Shown here piece by piece: positions 53,376 to 61,902 of a DNA stretch of 64,000 bases. The notes beneath the pieces were generated by a model. The model had not been told where the DNA came from. It saw only the letters and a list, made by a program, of their open reading frames with translations, and searched no databases. Position 1 is the first letter of the stretch. Every line of letters begins with the position of its first letter. The stretch lies in the NCBI GenBank assembly GCA_900129675.1, contig FSRD01000001.1, positions 6,189,501 through 6,253,500 of the forward strand, read 5' to 3'. This DNA comes from Bradyrhizobium erythrophlei. Lineage in GTDB: Bacteria; Pseudomonadota; Alphaproteobacteria; Rhizobiales; Xanthobacteraceae. The position numbers and the translations under genes were made by a program.

Positions 53376-54533
53376 ATGGAGCAACCGATCGAACGCCGGA
53401 CGACGGCTACCTCGCAGAGCCCCACATTGGACCGGGCCAACCTCCCTGGCCAGGTCGTACTCGTTCTGCAGGGCGGCGGCGCATTGGGATCCTATCAGGC
53501 TGGCGTCTACCAGGCACTGCAGGAAGCCGGCGTCGAGCCGGACTGGATCGTCGGCACGTCCATCGGGGCGATCAACGCCAGCCTGGTCGCCGGAAACGCG
53601 CCGCAGGAACGGCTGACGCGCCTCAACGAATTCTGGAGCAGGGTGCAGCGCGCCTCCCAGTGGGACTTCCGTAGCGTCGACAAATGGTCCTACTGGACGA
53701 CCCTGATGCACGGCATACCCGGCTTCTTCACGCCCAACCCGCTCGCCCATGCCGGCGATGGTTATCCGCTAGGCCCCGACCACGCCGGCTACTACTCGAC
53801 GGCGCCGCTTCAGGCCACTCTGTCCGAACTCGTCGACTTCGACCTGATCAACCGGGGAAGCCCGCGTCTCACGGTCGGGGCCGCGCACGTGCGGACCAGC
53901 CAAATGACGTATTTCGACAGCCGTCGCTGCAAGCTGGACGTGAAGCACATCATGGCGTCCGGTGCGCTCCCGCCGGCATTTCCTGCGGTGCGCGTCAATG
54001 ACGAGTTGTGCTGGGACGGCGGCATTCTCTCCAACACTCCCACCGAGGTGGTGTTTGACGACAACCCGCGCAGGGACTCGCTGATCTTCACCGTCCACCT
54101 CTGGAATCCACTGGGCGCCGAGCCAAGCACGATGGCGGAAGTCCTCAACCGCCACAAGGACGTCCAATATTCCAGCCGGATCGCCAGCCAGATCACGCGC
54201 CACCAGCAGACGCACCGCTTGCGCCACGTCATCAACGAGCTCGCGGCACGATTGCCGGCGTCCGAACGCGACAGGCTCGAAGTGAAGGAATTGATGAGCT
54301 ACGGCTGCCAGACCCGGATGCACGTGGTGCAGCTACTGGCACCGCAGCTGTCGCACGAAGATCACACAAAGGACGTCGACTTTAGTCCAGCCGGAATCAG
54401 AAAGCGCTGGGACGCGGGTTACGCCCACACCAAGGCCGTGCTCGCGCGCGAGCCCTGGGTCGGCCAGTTCGATCCGCTGTCGGGGGTCATCCTCCACGAA
54501 GCCGCGGAGCATCGGGCGCTCGCAGCCGAATGA
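53376..54533 (+). CDS. Patatin-like phospholipase
   Basis: 385 residues from ATG 53376 (AGGATATCTCGA upstream; ATG 53346 is possible). Patatin domain with the oxyanion-hole motif VLVLQGGGALGSYQAGV, the nucleophile serine in WIVGTSIGAINASLVAG and the catalytic aspartate in CWDGGILSNTP. The C-terminal part (RIASQITRHQQTHRLRHVINELAARLP) matches the extended DUF3734-containing patatins of proteobacteria. Acts as a lipid acyl hydrolase; in related bacteria such genes are linked to polyhydroxybutyrate or membrane lipid turnover. No signal peptide. Confidence 0.88.
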   Translation: MEQPIERRTTATSQSPTLDRANLPGQVVLVLQGGGALGSYQAGVYQALQEAGVEPDWIVGTSIGAINASLVAGNAPQERLTRLNEFWSRVQRASQWDFRSVDKWSYWTTLMHGIPGFFTPNPLAHAGDGYPLGPDHAGYYSTAPLQATLSELVDFDLINRGSPRLTVGAAHVRTSQMTYFDSRRCKLDVKHIMASGALPPAFPAVRVNDELCWDGGILSNTPTEVVFDDNPRRDSLIFTVHLWNPLGAEPSTMAEVLNRHKDVQYSSRIASQITRHQQTHRLRHVINELAARLPASERDRLEVKELMSYGCQTRMHVVQLLAPQLSHEDHTKDVDFSPAGIRKRWDAGYAHTKAVLAREPWVGQFDPLSGVILHEAAEHRALAAE

Positions 54534-54564
54534 ATTTGACGAGGGCGCGAGCGCCGCTGCTCCG

Positions 54565-54944
54565 CTACTGATACAGTCTTCCCGTCGCGTCCAGGTCCTC
54601 GACCCGCCATTCGCCGCCGACGCCCTCGATCATCCACTTCAGCAAGGCCCAAAGATCGCTGTCGACCTCCGCTTCGTTCAACGGCTCCAGCGCATCCGGC
54701 GTCGCGTTGATTTCGATCCCATCGGGAAAGGGCTCTCCGCTCCTTCCAATGAAGACGAGCGCATAGACCATTCCTGAGGGAGCCCGCACGTCCCCAGCCG
54801 CGCCAGGCCGTTCGAATCGAGGGCAAAGCGCCGGACGAAGAACTCTCGGAATTCTGGGTAATGTCCGACGCGGTCCTCCGTCAGCACCAGCGCCCTTCTT
54901 TTTCCGTCGAGGCGGGGCGCCTCCGCGACTTCAATCTGCGTCAT
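54565..54944 (-). pseudogene. Small conserved protein with frameshift
   Basis: From ATG 54944: MTQIEVAEAPRLDGKRRALV, LTEDRVGHYPEFREFFVRRF, ALDSNGLARLG. Near 54795 the frame changes and continues RAPSGMVYALVFIGRSGEPF, then EINATPDALEPLNEAEVDSD and WMIEGVGGEWRVEDLDATGR. The two parts look like one ~125-residue cytoplasmic protein of unknown function. It overlaps the hydrolase remnant upstream by 4 bases (ATGA), so both were once an operon. Confidence 0.5.
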
Positions 54945-55477
54945 GACTGCCTCCCGTCGATGCGGTCCGGGAAACGGTTGATCTTCTCGGTAATCTCGGC
55001 ACCGAAGTCCTCCTGCAGGAAGTGCCGTCCGGTGACGAGTTCGGGTCCCTCGGCGTGCGGCAGCAATTCTTTGAAGCGGGTCGCGAACGTCTTGTGGTCG
55101 AACACCTCGTCCTCTCTGCCCCAGACCAGAAGCGTCGGGAATTTCGACTTCCTTAGTTCCCGCTCGAGCCATTCGAAACGCGCGAAGCAGCGCGCGCTCC
55201 TGTCGAGCGGAATCCAACGCGGCCAGGTCCATGTGAGGAGACGAGATCCCGGATCCGGCAGGATGCCTTCGTAAACGCTCTGGGCCTCCGCCCTGAACTT
55301 CTTCCGGTCGACCACCGAAAGACACATCCCGCGACCAGCAAGCGCGTTGTGGCGCCCGAGAAGATACGGACCCACGACAGGCGCATGCATCATGCGCCAG
55401 GGGAATATCCGTTTGTGGAATTCGGCCGGAGGCACCGGCCACGCGTTTGCCGTATGCGGCACAGCGATTTTCATCAT
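54941..55477 (-). pseudogene. Alpha/beta hydrolase, N-terminal half missing
   Basis: The 178 residues (NAWPVPPAEFHKRIFPWRMM, LTWTWPRWIPLDRSARCFAR, KFPTLLVWGREDEVFDHKTF, ELVTGRHFLQEDFGAEITEK) are the cap and C-terminal half of a haloalkane-dehalogenase-like hydrolase, with the acid Asp in GREDEVF and the His in GRHFLQED. The strands with the nucleophile are missing. The junction is at about 55470-55490, where the repeat shared with 9464-9496 begins. A deletion at that point is likely. Confidence 0.75.
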
Positions 55478-55485
55478 TTTACAGG

Positions 55486-55518
55486 ATACAACGCGCCAAA
55501 GCGTCGGTCATCGGGCAT
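55486..55518 (-). repeat. 33-bp sequence shared with 9464-9496
   Basis: Minus strand begins ATGCCCGA and reads MPDDRRFGALYPVK before a stop. See the matching entry at 9464. Confidence 0.4.
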
Positions 55519-55533
55519 GTTGTTTGAGTGCCG

Positions 55534-55580
55534 TCCGGTAGACATCAGCGCCGGCGATCAGTTCAAGCCCGAGTTCCTGG
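55534..55580 (+). pseudogene. 47-bp fragment of a glutathione transferase gene
   Basis: Encodes PVDISAGDQFKPEFL and is nearly identical to 59831-59877 inside the transferase gene at 59745. It sits between the truncated hydrolase and an AhpD-fold gene and marks a recombination junction. Confidence 0.65.
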
Positions 55581-55623
55581 CGTTCTCGGCCGCTCGTTCA
55601 GTGGTCAATAAAGGAGAAGAGAC

Positions 55624-56199
55624 ATGATCAACGGCTTCACGCTTCACGAAACTACCACCGCGCCGGCTGCCTCGGCCGAGATCCTGAACGGCGTCCAAAA
55701 GGCCTGGGGCTTCGTGCCCAACCTGCACCGCATCCTCGCCGAGAGCCCGGCGGCGCTCGAGGCCTACAGCACGCTCTGGGGCATTGCCGAGAAGACGGGT
55801 TTCACGCCGCAGGAGCGCAACATCGTCTATCTCGCCATCATCTACGAGAACGAGTGCACCTATTGCATGGCGGGTCACACCAACCTCTCGCGCATGGCGA
55901 AGGTCGACAATGCCGCGATCGCTGCTGTCCGCGAAGGCCGCCCGATCGGCGACGCGAAGCTCGAGGCGCTGCGCCAGTTCGCCGCAAAAGTCACCCGCCA
56001 GCGCGGCGTGGTGAGCCAGGCCGACGTCGCAGCCTTCAAGGCCGCGGGCTATGACAATCGTGCTGTGCTCGACGTGCTCGTCCTCGCCGCGACCAAGCTG
56101 ATTTCCAACTACACCAACCACCTCGCCGAGACGCCGAACGATTCGTTCATGAAAGGCGCCGAATGGACGCCGCCCGGCAAGCTCAAGCCGGCCGCCTGA
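55624..56199 (+). CDS. AhpD-fold carboxymuconolactone decarboxylase-like protein, copy 2
   Basis: 191 residues from ATG 55624 (AAAGGAGAAGAGAC upstream). Core: SAEILNGVQKAWGFVPNLHR, EKTGFTPQERNIVYLAIIYE and the active-site motif NECTYCMAGHTNLSRMAK (Glu, CxxC, His), followed by ALRQFAAKVTRQRGVVS and AAGYDNRAVLDVLVLAATKL. CxxC-containing members act as thiol peroxidases or alkylhydroperoxidases. It is paired with a DUF417 gene 119 bases downstream. By eye it differs from the copy at 56958 at about 25 positions, indicating tandem duplication. Confidence 0.87.
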   Translation: MINGFTLHETTTAPAASAEILNGVQKAWGFVPNLHRILAESPAALEAYSTLWGIAEKTGFTPQERNIVYLAIIYENECTYCMAGHTNLSRMAKVDNAAIAAVREGRPIGDAKLEALRQFAAKVTRQRGVVSQADVAAFKAAGYDNRAVLDVLVLAATKLISNYTNHLAETPNDSFMKGAEWTPPGKLKPAA

Positions 56200-56212
56200 C
56201 CGGCGTCAGAAA

Positions 56213-56237
56213 GCCGCCCTCGCTTCGCGGGGGCGGC
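56213..56237 (+). terminator. GC-rich hairpin after AhpD-fold copy 2
   Basis: GCCGCCCTCG-CTTCG-CGGGGGCGGC, 13 bases after the stop codon. It lies between the paired genes and has no T-run, so it may lower expression of DUF417 or stabilise the upstream message. A related hairpin (CCGCG-CTT-CGCGG) is at the same place after copy 3, near 57550. Confidence 0.5.
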
Positions 56238-56317
56238 GTGGTCCAACAATGAAGTCGACTTCCCCGCGGTCGCGTGAGGCGACTGCATGTCGACGCTCGA
56301 CACAAGGAGTTACGATA

Positions 56318-56875
56318 ATGAACGCGATTCTCAACACCGCAGTCAGCCCGTTCGTCCTGATCCTGCGCCGGTCCGGCGTGCTCACCGAGGATCTCGACTA
56401 CCATCTGGTCCGCGCATCGATGGTGATCATGTTTCTCTTCTTCGGTTACCAGAAGTGGTGGCCGTATGAGGCGGAGCGGCTCGTGCCCTTCATCAGCAAT
56501 GGTCCGCTGATCTGGTGGCTGTACCCCGTGTTCGGCCATCAGGGTGCAAGCTGGTTTCTCGGAGTCTCCGAATGGACGTTCGGCGCCCTGCTGCTTGCAG
56601 GGTTCTGGGACAAGCGGCTCGGAATTCTCGGTGCCGCCGGCTCGACCGCGACCTTCATCGCGACCGTCACGATCATCCCCTTCATGCCTGACGGTTGGGA
56701 TCCCGCGGCCGGATTTCCGGCGATGACCGGCAACGTCCCGTTCGTGATGAAGGACGTCGTGCTGCTCGCCGTCTCGTTCTATCTCCTGAAGCAGGACGTG
56801 GTACGCGTTGCCCAGCAGGACGCTGTCGCACGGCGCTCCAAAACCGGAGGTTTCGTTCATTCCGGACAGGAATGA
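56318..56875 (+). CDS. DUF417 (RclC/YkgB-like) membrane protein, copy 2
   Basis: 185 residues from ATG 56318 (ACAAGGAGTTACGATA upstream). Four spans with VRASMVIMFLFFGYQKWWPYE, LVPFISNGPLIWWLYPVFG, GVSEWTFGALLLAGFWD and GNVPFVMKDVVLLAVSFYLL. Very similar to copy 1 at 47254, but with a 17-residue extension (ARRSKTGGFVHSGQE). Presumed inner-membrane protein of an oxidant response. Confidence 0.87.
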   Translation: MNAILNTAVSPFVLILRRSGVLTEDLDYHLVRASMVIMFLFFGYQKWWPYEAERLVPFISNGPLIWWLYPVFGHQGASWFLGVSEWTFGALLLAGFWDKRLGILGAAGSTATFIATVTIIPFMPDGWDPAAGFPAMTGNVPFVMKDVVLLAVSFYLLKQDVVRVAQQDAVARRSKTGGFVHSGQE

Positions 56876-56957
56876 ATGATATTGCCCCGAAGCGACTGCC
56901 CCGGCGCCGGCGGATAGCCAAGTTTGTCACCGCCACATCATTCGAAGGAAACGAGAG

Positions 56958-57533
56958 ATGATCAACGGTTTCACGCTTCACGACACCACCACCGCGCCGG
57001 CGGTTTCGAGCGAGATTCTGGACGGCGTTCAGAAATCCTGGGGGCTCGTTCCGAACCTGCACCGCGTGCTGGCCGAGAGTCCCGCCGCGCTCGAGGCCTA
57101 TGCCACCCTGTGGGGAATCGCCGAGAAGACGGGGTTCACGCCGCAGGAACGCAACATCGTCTACATTGCGATCATCTACGAGAACGAGTGCACGTATTGC
57201 ATGGCCGGCCACACGAACCTGTCTCGCGTCGCCAAGGTCGAGCCAGGGGCGATCTCCGCCGTCCGCGAAGGGCGTCCGATCGCCGACCCCAAGCTCGAAG
57301 CCTTGCGCCAGTTTGCAGCCAAAGTGACGCGTAATCGCGGTGTCGTCAGCGAGTCCGACGTATCAACCTTCAAGGCGGCGGGCTACGACAATCGCGCCGT
57401 GCTCGACGTACTCGTCCTCGCCGCGACCAAGTTGATCTCGAACTACACCAACCACCTTGCGCAGACGCCCCTTGATCCGTTCATGAAGGGCGCCGAGTGG
57501 AGCACACCCGGCAAGCTGAAGCCCGCCGCCTGA
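56958..57533 (+). CDS. AhpD-fold carboxymuconolactone decarboxylase-like protein, copy 3
   Basis: 191 residues from ATG 56958 (GGAAACGAGAG upstream). Same architecture as copy 2, with the complete NECTYCMAGHTNLSR site. Substitutions against copy 2 are scattered and conservative, so both appear under selection. It should be paired with DUF417, but that gene is truncated here (see 57642). Confidence 0.87.
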   Translation: MINGFTLHDTTTAPAVSSEILDGVQKSWGLVPNLHRVLAESPAALEAYATLWGIAEKTGFTPQERNIVYIAIIYENECTYCMAGHTNLSRVAKVEPGAISAVREGRPIADPKLEALRQFAAKVTRNRGVVSESDVSTFKAAGYDNRAVLDVLVLAATKLISNYTNHLAQTPLDPFMKGAEWSTPGKLKPAA

Positions 57534-57641
57534 CCCGCTCCGATAAGCCGGCCGCGCTTCGCGGCGCGGAGACTGTCACAGCATCGACTTCCTTCTAGTC
57601 GCGCAAGCCGTCGCGAAAGTGTCAGAACTGGAGTGACGACG

Positions 57642-57683
57642 ATGAATTCGCTTATCAACACTGCCGTCAATCGGCCCGTCTAA
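57642..57683 (+). pseudogene. 13-codon stub of a third DUF417 gene
   Basis: MNSLINTAVNRPV then TAA. It starts at the position expected from the copy 2 unit (MNAILNTAVSPFV) with CTGGAGTGACGACG upstream. Everything after codon 13 is replaced by the promoter of the next gene, so the second unit of the tandem duplication was cut here. Confidence 0.65.
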
Positions 57684-57775
57684 ATGTTCATTCCCCGGTG
57701 GAATAAAGCCCAATCCGCTGACCTAACTACCCGTAGCCACGGTCTCCGTTAGGTTCTTCGCATGAATTCGACGAA
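57683..57775 (+). promoter_or_regulatory. Promoter region shared with 51455-51547
   Basis: Operator ATTCCCCGGTGGAAT at 57690-57704, then CCCAATCCG, a CTACCCGTAG palindrome, CGGTCTCC, GTTAGGTTCTTCG and ATTCGACGAA. The block order matches the region upstream of the peroxiredoxin-like gene. It presumably drives the dehydrogenase cluster from 57799. Confidence 0.6.
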
Positions 57776-57798
57776 CGCAGATGCCAAGGAGCAAAGCG

Positions 57799-58548
57799 AT
57801 GTCCAGGTTACAAGGTAAAGTCGCCGTTATCACGGGCGGCAGCAGCGGCATCGGATTGGCGACGGCTCAGCGGTTCGTGAGAGAGGGGGCATTTGTCTAC
57901 ATTTTTGGCCGTCGTCAGAGCGAGCTCGACCAGGCCGCCGCCCTGATCGGACAACGTGTGGCGACGGTCCGGGGCGACGTTCAAAGCATTCGTGATCTCG
58001 ATCGACTCTATGCAAGAATCAGGGAAGAGAAGGGCAGCATCGATGTGCTGGTGGCCAACTCCGGTTTCATAGATCCGCAATCGCTGGTCGACACGACTGA
58101 AGTGAATTTCGACAAGACCTTCGGTACTAATGTGCGCGGACTTCTTTTTACGGTCCAGAAAGCGCTTCCCCTGATCAGCGACGGCGGCGCCATCGTTCTG
58201 ATCTCTTCCATCGCGGCGTTCAAGGGGATTTCCAACTACACGAGCTATAGCGCGACCAAAGCTGCCGTGCGCTCGTTTGTGCGCACCTGGACGGCGGAAC
58301 TCAAGGACAGCGGTATCCGCGTCAATGCCATCAGCCCGGGAGCAATCGACACGCCCATCATCGATGCTCAGTCGGCAACGAAAGAAGGCGCGGACGCGAT
58401 ACGGGCGAGCTTTAAGGCTGCCACACCGCTAAGTCGCCTCGGCCGACCTGAGGAGATTGCGGCCGCAGCGCTGTTCCTGGCTTCGGACGAGGGCAGTTAC
58501 GTTGCTGGCGCCGATCTTGTCGTCGATGGTGGCCTGAGTGCGCTTTGA
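57799..58548 (+). CDS. Short-chain dehydrogenase/reductase
   Basis: 249 residues from ATG 57799 (AAGGAGCAAAGCG upstream). Classical SDR: nucleotide motif TGGSSGIG, NAG-like site LVANSG, catalytic Ser in LISSIAAFKG, YxxxK in YTSYSATKAAV, SPGAIDTPI and C-terminal YVAGADLVVDGG. The FGRR after beta-2 suggests NADP preference. Oxidises or reduces a small alcohol/carbonyl; the substrate is unknown. Heads a run of same-strand catabolic genes. Confidence 0.9.
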   Translation: MSRLQGKVAVITGGSSGIGLATAQRFVREGAFVYIFGRRQSELDQAAALIGQRVATVRGDVQSIRDLDRLYARIREEKGSIDVLVANSGFIDPQSLVDTTEVNFDKTFGTNVRGLLFTVQKALPLISDGGAIVLISSIAAFKGISNYTSYSATKAAVRSFVRTWTAELKDSGIRVNAISPGAIDTPIIDAQSATKEGADAIRASFKAATPLSRLGRPEEIAAAALFLASDEGSYVAGADLVVDGGLSAL

Positions 58549-58587
58549 GGAGCTACCAAACTCAGCCTCGTACTCAGGAGCTTGGAT

Positions 58588-59643
58588 ATGGCGACAAACG
58601 ACGCGAAAGGTGTGGCACTAGTCGCTGGCGGCAGCGGCATCGTCGGCTATTCCGTCGCAACGGAATTGAAGCAGCGGGGCTGGAGCGTGCGTGCCCTTGC
58701 GCGCAGGCCGGTCAATGGGATTGATACAATTGCGGTCGATCTTACCGACCGAGACGCGACAGCGGCAGCGCTAAGGCCCGCTAGTGACACCACGCATCTG
58801 TTTTACGCCGCCCTTAGCCCCGACTCCAACTTGTCCATCGAGGCTGAGCGCAACGGCCAGATGCTCGGAAATGTATTGGATGGCCTTGAGGCGGTGGGCG
58901 CGCGCCTGCAGCGGGTCGTCAGCTACGAGGGCTTTAAGATCTATGGTATTCATCTCGGCGCCGATGTGCGAACGCCGGCACGAGAAAGCGATCCGCCGCA
59001 CATGCCGCCGAATATCTACCTGTCCCAACGTGAGCAGCTCAAGGCACGCGCATCCAAGAGCAGATGGGATAACGTGGCGCTCGTTCCCGACGTCGTGGTG
59101 GGAGATATCTTCGGCAATCCAATGAATATCGCGCTAGTGGTTGGGGTTTTTGCCGAGCTGTCGCGCGAACTGGGTATCCCGCTGCGATTTCCGGGCACTG
59201 ACAAAGCGTACCAACAACTTGTTCAGTTCACTGATGCGGGCCTGCTTGCGAGGGCAAGCGCGTGGGCGGCAACGGAGGAGAAGGTCTCAGGTGAGGCGTT
59301 CAATATCACCAACGGCGACGTCTTTCGTTGGGAACGGATGTGGGAGGATATTGCCCGGCATCTCAGTGTCGATGTGGCACCACCGGTCCCATTGAAGCTT
59401 GCGCAGCATATGGCTGACAAGGGACCCGTCTGGAAGGGGATTGCTGAACGGCACGGTCTGGTGCAGGCGGACCTGGCCAAACTCGTCGGATGGCCGTTCG
59501 GCGATTTCATTTTCCACACCGAGTCTGACGTCATATCCAACGTCAACAAGATCTACGAGTTCGGATTTACCGAGCGGATGGATTCGACGAAATCGCTGAT
59601 CGCCGCCATTGACAGTCTCAAGCGTCAGAAGGTGTTGCCTTGA
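58588..59643 (+). CDS. PRISE-type NAD(P)-dependent enone reductase / epimerase-family SDR
   Basis: 351 residues from ATG 58588 (CAGGAG upstream). Extended SDR: GGSGIVGYSVATEL, RRPVNGI, VVSYEGFKIYGIHLG (Lys and Tyr of the progesterone 5-beta-reductase/iridoid synthase group are found in such KxYG segments), NITNGDVFRWERMWEDIARHL. This group reduces activated enones. A second member is at 62892. The gene is 40 bases after the SDR gene. Confidence 0.84.
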   Translation: MATNDAKGVALVAGGSGIVGYSVATELKQRGWSVRALARRPVNGIDTIAVDLTDRDATAAALRPASDTTHLFYAALSPDSNLSIEAERNGQMLGNVLDGLEAVGARLQRVVSYEGFKIYGIHLGADVRTPARESDPPHMPPNIYLSQREQLKARASKSRWDNVALVPDVVVGDIFGNPMNIALVVGVFAELSRELGIPLRFPGTDKAYQQLVQFTDAGLLARASAWAATEEKVSGEAFNITNGDVFRWERMWEDIARHLSVDVAPPVPLKLAQHMADKGPVWKGIAERHGLVQADLAKLVGWPFGDFIFHTESDVISNVNKIYEFGFTERMDSTKSLIAAIDSLKRQKVLP

Positions 59644-59744
59644 AGCAGGCGTATCAACAACCTTCCCCTGTTGCGAGTTCGCCCTTTTGGTCTGGGGGCG
59701 GCGTTTGCAGCTTCGCACTTAGCGAACGAGCCTAGGAGACCGAA

Positions 59745-60449
59745 ATGATCGACTTCTACTACTGGCCTACGCCCAACGGCCACAAGATCACGATGTTCCT
59801 GGAGGAAGCCGGACTGGACTACACGATCCATCCGGTCGATATCAGCGCCGGCGATCAGTTCAAGCCCGACTTCCTCACCATCTCGCCGAACAACCGCATG
59901 CCGGCGATCATCGATACCGCGCCGGCCGACGGCGGCGAGCCGATCAGCGTATTCGAGTCCGGCGCCATCCTGTTGTACCTCGCCGAGAAGACCGGCCGCT
60001 TCCTGCCGAAGAACGTCCGCGGCCGCAAGACCGCGACGGAGTGGCTGTTCTGGCAGGTTGGCGGGCTCGGACCGATGGCCGGACAGAACCACCATTTTGG
60101 CGTCTACGCGCCGAGCAAAATTCCTTACGCAATCGACCGCTACGTCAAGGAGACGAACCGTCTGTACGGTGTGCTCGATCGTCATCTCGAAAACCGCATG
60201 TTCGTCGCCGGCGACGACTACAGCATCGCCGACATGGCTTCCTATCCGTGGATCGTTCCCTGGAAGCGCCAGCAGCAGAATCTGGACGACTTCCCGAACC
60301 TGCGGCGCTGGTTCGACACGGTGCACGCGCGTCCCGGGACGCAGCGGGCCTACGCCAAAGGCGAGCCGTACTCGAGCCGCCCCACGGTCACCGAGGAAGG
60401 CAAGAAGATCCTGTTCGGTCAGACCGCCAGCAGTGCGCCGGCAGCATGA
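59745..60449 (+). CDS. Glutathione transferase (YfcG/Nu-class-like)
   Basis: 234 residues from ATG 59745 (TAGGAGACCGAA upstream). Thioredoxin-like N-domain: FYYWPTPNGHKITMFLEEAG, PNNRMPAIID and the glutathione-binding ESGAILLYLAEKTG. Helical C-domain: QVGGLGPMAGQNHHFGVYAP, and VAGDDYSIADMASYPWI. The TPNGHK segment with Asn is characteristic of Nu-class enzymes with disulfide reductase activity. A fragment of a copy lies at 55534. Confidence 0.9.
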   Translation: MIDFYYWPTPNGHKITMFLEEAGLDYTIHPVDISAGDQFKPDFLTISPNNRMPAIIDTAPADGGEPISVFESGAILLYLAEKTGRFLPKNVRGRKTATEWLFWQVGGLGPMAGQNHHFGVYAPSKIPYAIDRYVKETNRLYGVLDRHLENRMFVAGDDYSIADMASYPWIVPWKRQQQNLDDFPNLRRWFDTVHARPGTQRAYAKGEPYSSRPTVTEEGKKILFGQTASSAPAA

Positions 60450-60499
60450 CGGGAGAGGCGCGAAATATCCCGACGTCCCATGGCCTCATGGAGGAGAAA

Positions 60500-61066
60500 A
60501 TGACGACCACGTCTTCATCGCAGCAACAGCAGGCGCCCGAGCGCCGTTCCATCGATCAGAGCAAGATCGCCTACCAGAAACCTCAGCCCGCAGGCATGGT
60601 GTCCGATGTATTCGTCGGCTCCGCGCTGGAGCTTGACGGCGACGAGCGCGAATGGGTCCCGCAGTCGGACACGGTCGCGTTCAGGCCGCTCGTCCTGAAC
60701 GTCAGCCAGGGCTACTACATCAACATCCTGCGGGTTCGGTCCTCTGGCGTGCTGTCGCGCCACCGCCATTCCGGACCGGTGCATGCCCTCACGCTGCGCG
60801 GAAGATGGCGCTACCTCGAGCACGACTGGATCGCAACCCCGGGCGACTACGCATTCGAGCCGCCCGGCGAGACGCACACGTTGGTGGTTCCGGACGACGT
60901 GAAGGAAATGGCCACGCTGTTTCACGTGACGGGCGGTTACACCTATGTCGATCCCTACGGCGAGGCGCTCGGATACGAAGATGTTTTCACCAAGCTGGAG
61001 CACGCGACCAGGCACTATGAAGCGATCGGGCTCGGCAAGGAACATGTGAAGAGGATCGTCCGATGA
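60500..61066 (+). CDS. Cupin dioxygenase, 2,4'-dihydroxyacetophenone/diketone-cleaving type
   Basis: 188 residues from ATG 60500 (GGAGGAGAAA upstream). Single cupin with the metal-binding pair in SRHRHSGPVHALTLRGRWRYLEHDW (His-x-His and Glu) and the third His in PPGETHTLVVP. This matches 2,4'-dihydroxyacetophenone dioxygenase and the acetylacetone-cleaving enzyme Dke1, which split carbon-carbon bonds next to a carbonyl. It overlaps the alpha/beta hydrolase by 4 bases (ATGA), a coupling that suits cleavage followed by hydrolysis. Confidence 0.8.
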   Translation: MTTTSSSQQQQAPERRSIDQSKIAYQKPQPAGMVSDVFVGSALELDGDEREWVPQSDTVAFRPLVLNVSQGYYINILRVRSSGVLSRHRHSGPVHALTLRGRWRYLEHDWIATPGDYAFEPPGETHTLVVPDDVKEMATLFHVTGGYTYVDPYGEALGYEDVFTKLEHATRHYEAIGLGKEHVKRIVR

Positions 61067-61890
61067 CGCGGCGTGAGACCGTCGATGTAGGTGGCGTTCC
61101 GATCAGCTATCTGACCGCTGGCAAGGGGGGGCCCTTGGTGCTCCTGCTGCATGGCACCTATTGGAGCCGGGTCTGGCAGCCGGTGCTCGACAGCATGGCC
61201 GCCGCGGGCCTTCGCCCGGTGGCGGTCGATTTCCCCGGCTCCGGTCGTTCCGGCGGTGAACTCACCATGAGCGAGGCTTCGGTCCCGCGTCTCTCTGCCT
61301 GGCTTGTGCGCTTCCTCGAGGCGCTCGGGCATAAGGGACCGGTCATGGTCGCTGGTCACGACATCGGCGGAGGTGTGGCGCAGCACCTTATGCTCGCAGG
61401 AACAGTGCAGGTGCCGCGTGCGGCGGTAGTGAACGGCATCATGTACGACTCATGGCCGGTGCCCGGCGTTGCCCGCTTTCGGGATCCGGCAGTGGCTGCG
61501 GCGACGACGCGGGACGACGTGCTCGCCGCGCGCCGCGTGTCCGTCGTGAAAGCGCTCGGCCGCCCGGCAAGCGAAGCCGAGATCACCGAATATCTGGAAC
61601 CCTGGACGGACCCGAGGGTTGCCCGCTCATGGCTGGCGCTCGCGGGCGCCGCAGACCATCGGTACACGATGGAGATGTTGCCGGCGCTACTCCAATCCAG
61701 GACGCCGAAGCTCCTCGTCTGGGGCGAGGACGACGAATTCCAGACTATCGACTATGCCGAACGCTACGCACGCGAGATCCCGGAAACGCGGCTCATCCGG
61801 ATCAAGTCGGCCGGCCACATCCCGATGGAGAACGACCCCAAGGCAGTGGCCGGTGCGCTGATCGAATTCTTTGCTGCCGAACGACAGTAA
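61063..61890 (+). CDS. Alpha/beta hydrolase (haloalkane dehalogenase/epoxide hydrolase-like)
   Basis: 275 residues. Oxyanion motif LLLHGTYWSRVW, nucleophile elbow VAGHDIGGGVAQHL (an Asp nucleophile, as in dehalogenases and epoxide hydrolases, rather than Ser), acid in LVWGEDDEFQTID and His in IKSAGHIPMENDP. Start ATG 61063 overlaps the cupin gene. It is related to the truncated hydrolase at 54941 in the fold and in the WGEDDEF block. Confidence 0.87.
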   Translation: MTRRETVDVGGVPISYLTAGKGGPLVLLLHGTYWSRVWQPVLDSMAAAGLRPVAVDFPGSGRSGGELTMSEASVPRLSAWLVRFLEALGHKGPVMVAGHDIGGGVAQHLMLAGTVQVPRAAVVNGIMYDSWPVPGVARFRDPAVAAATTRDDVLAARRVSVVKALGRPASEAEITEYLEPWTDPRVARSWLALAGAADHRYTMEMLPALLQSRTPKLLVWGEDDEFQTIDYAERYAREIPETRLIRIKSAGHIPMENDPKAVAGALIEFFAAERQ

Positions 61891-61902
61891 CGGAGGACGT
61901 CC

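Noticed and set aside
55486..55623. Operator upstream of AhpD-fold copy 2
   Set aside because: No match to the 16-bp element or the ATTCC dyad; only a transferase gene fragment and a short repeat are found.
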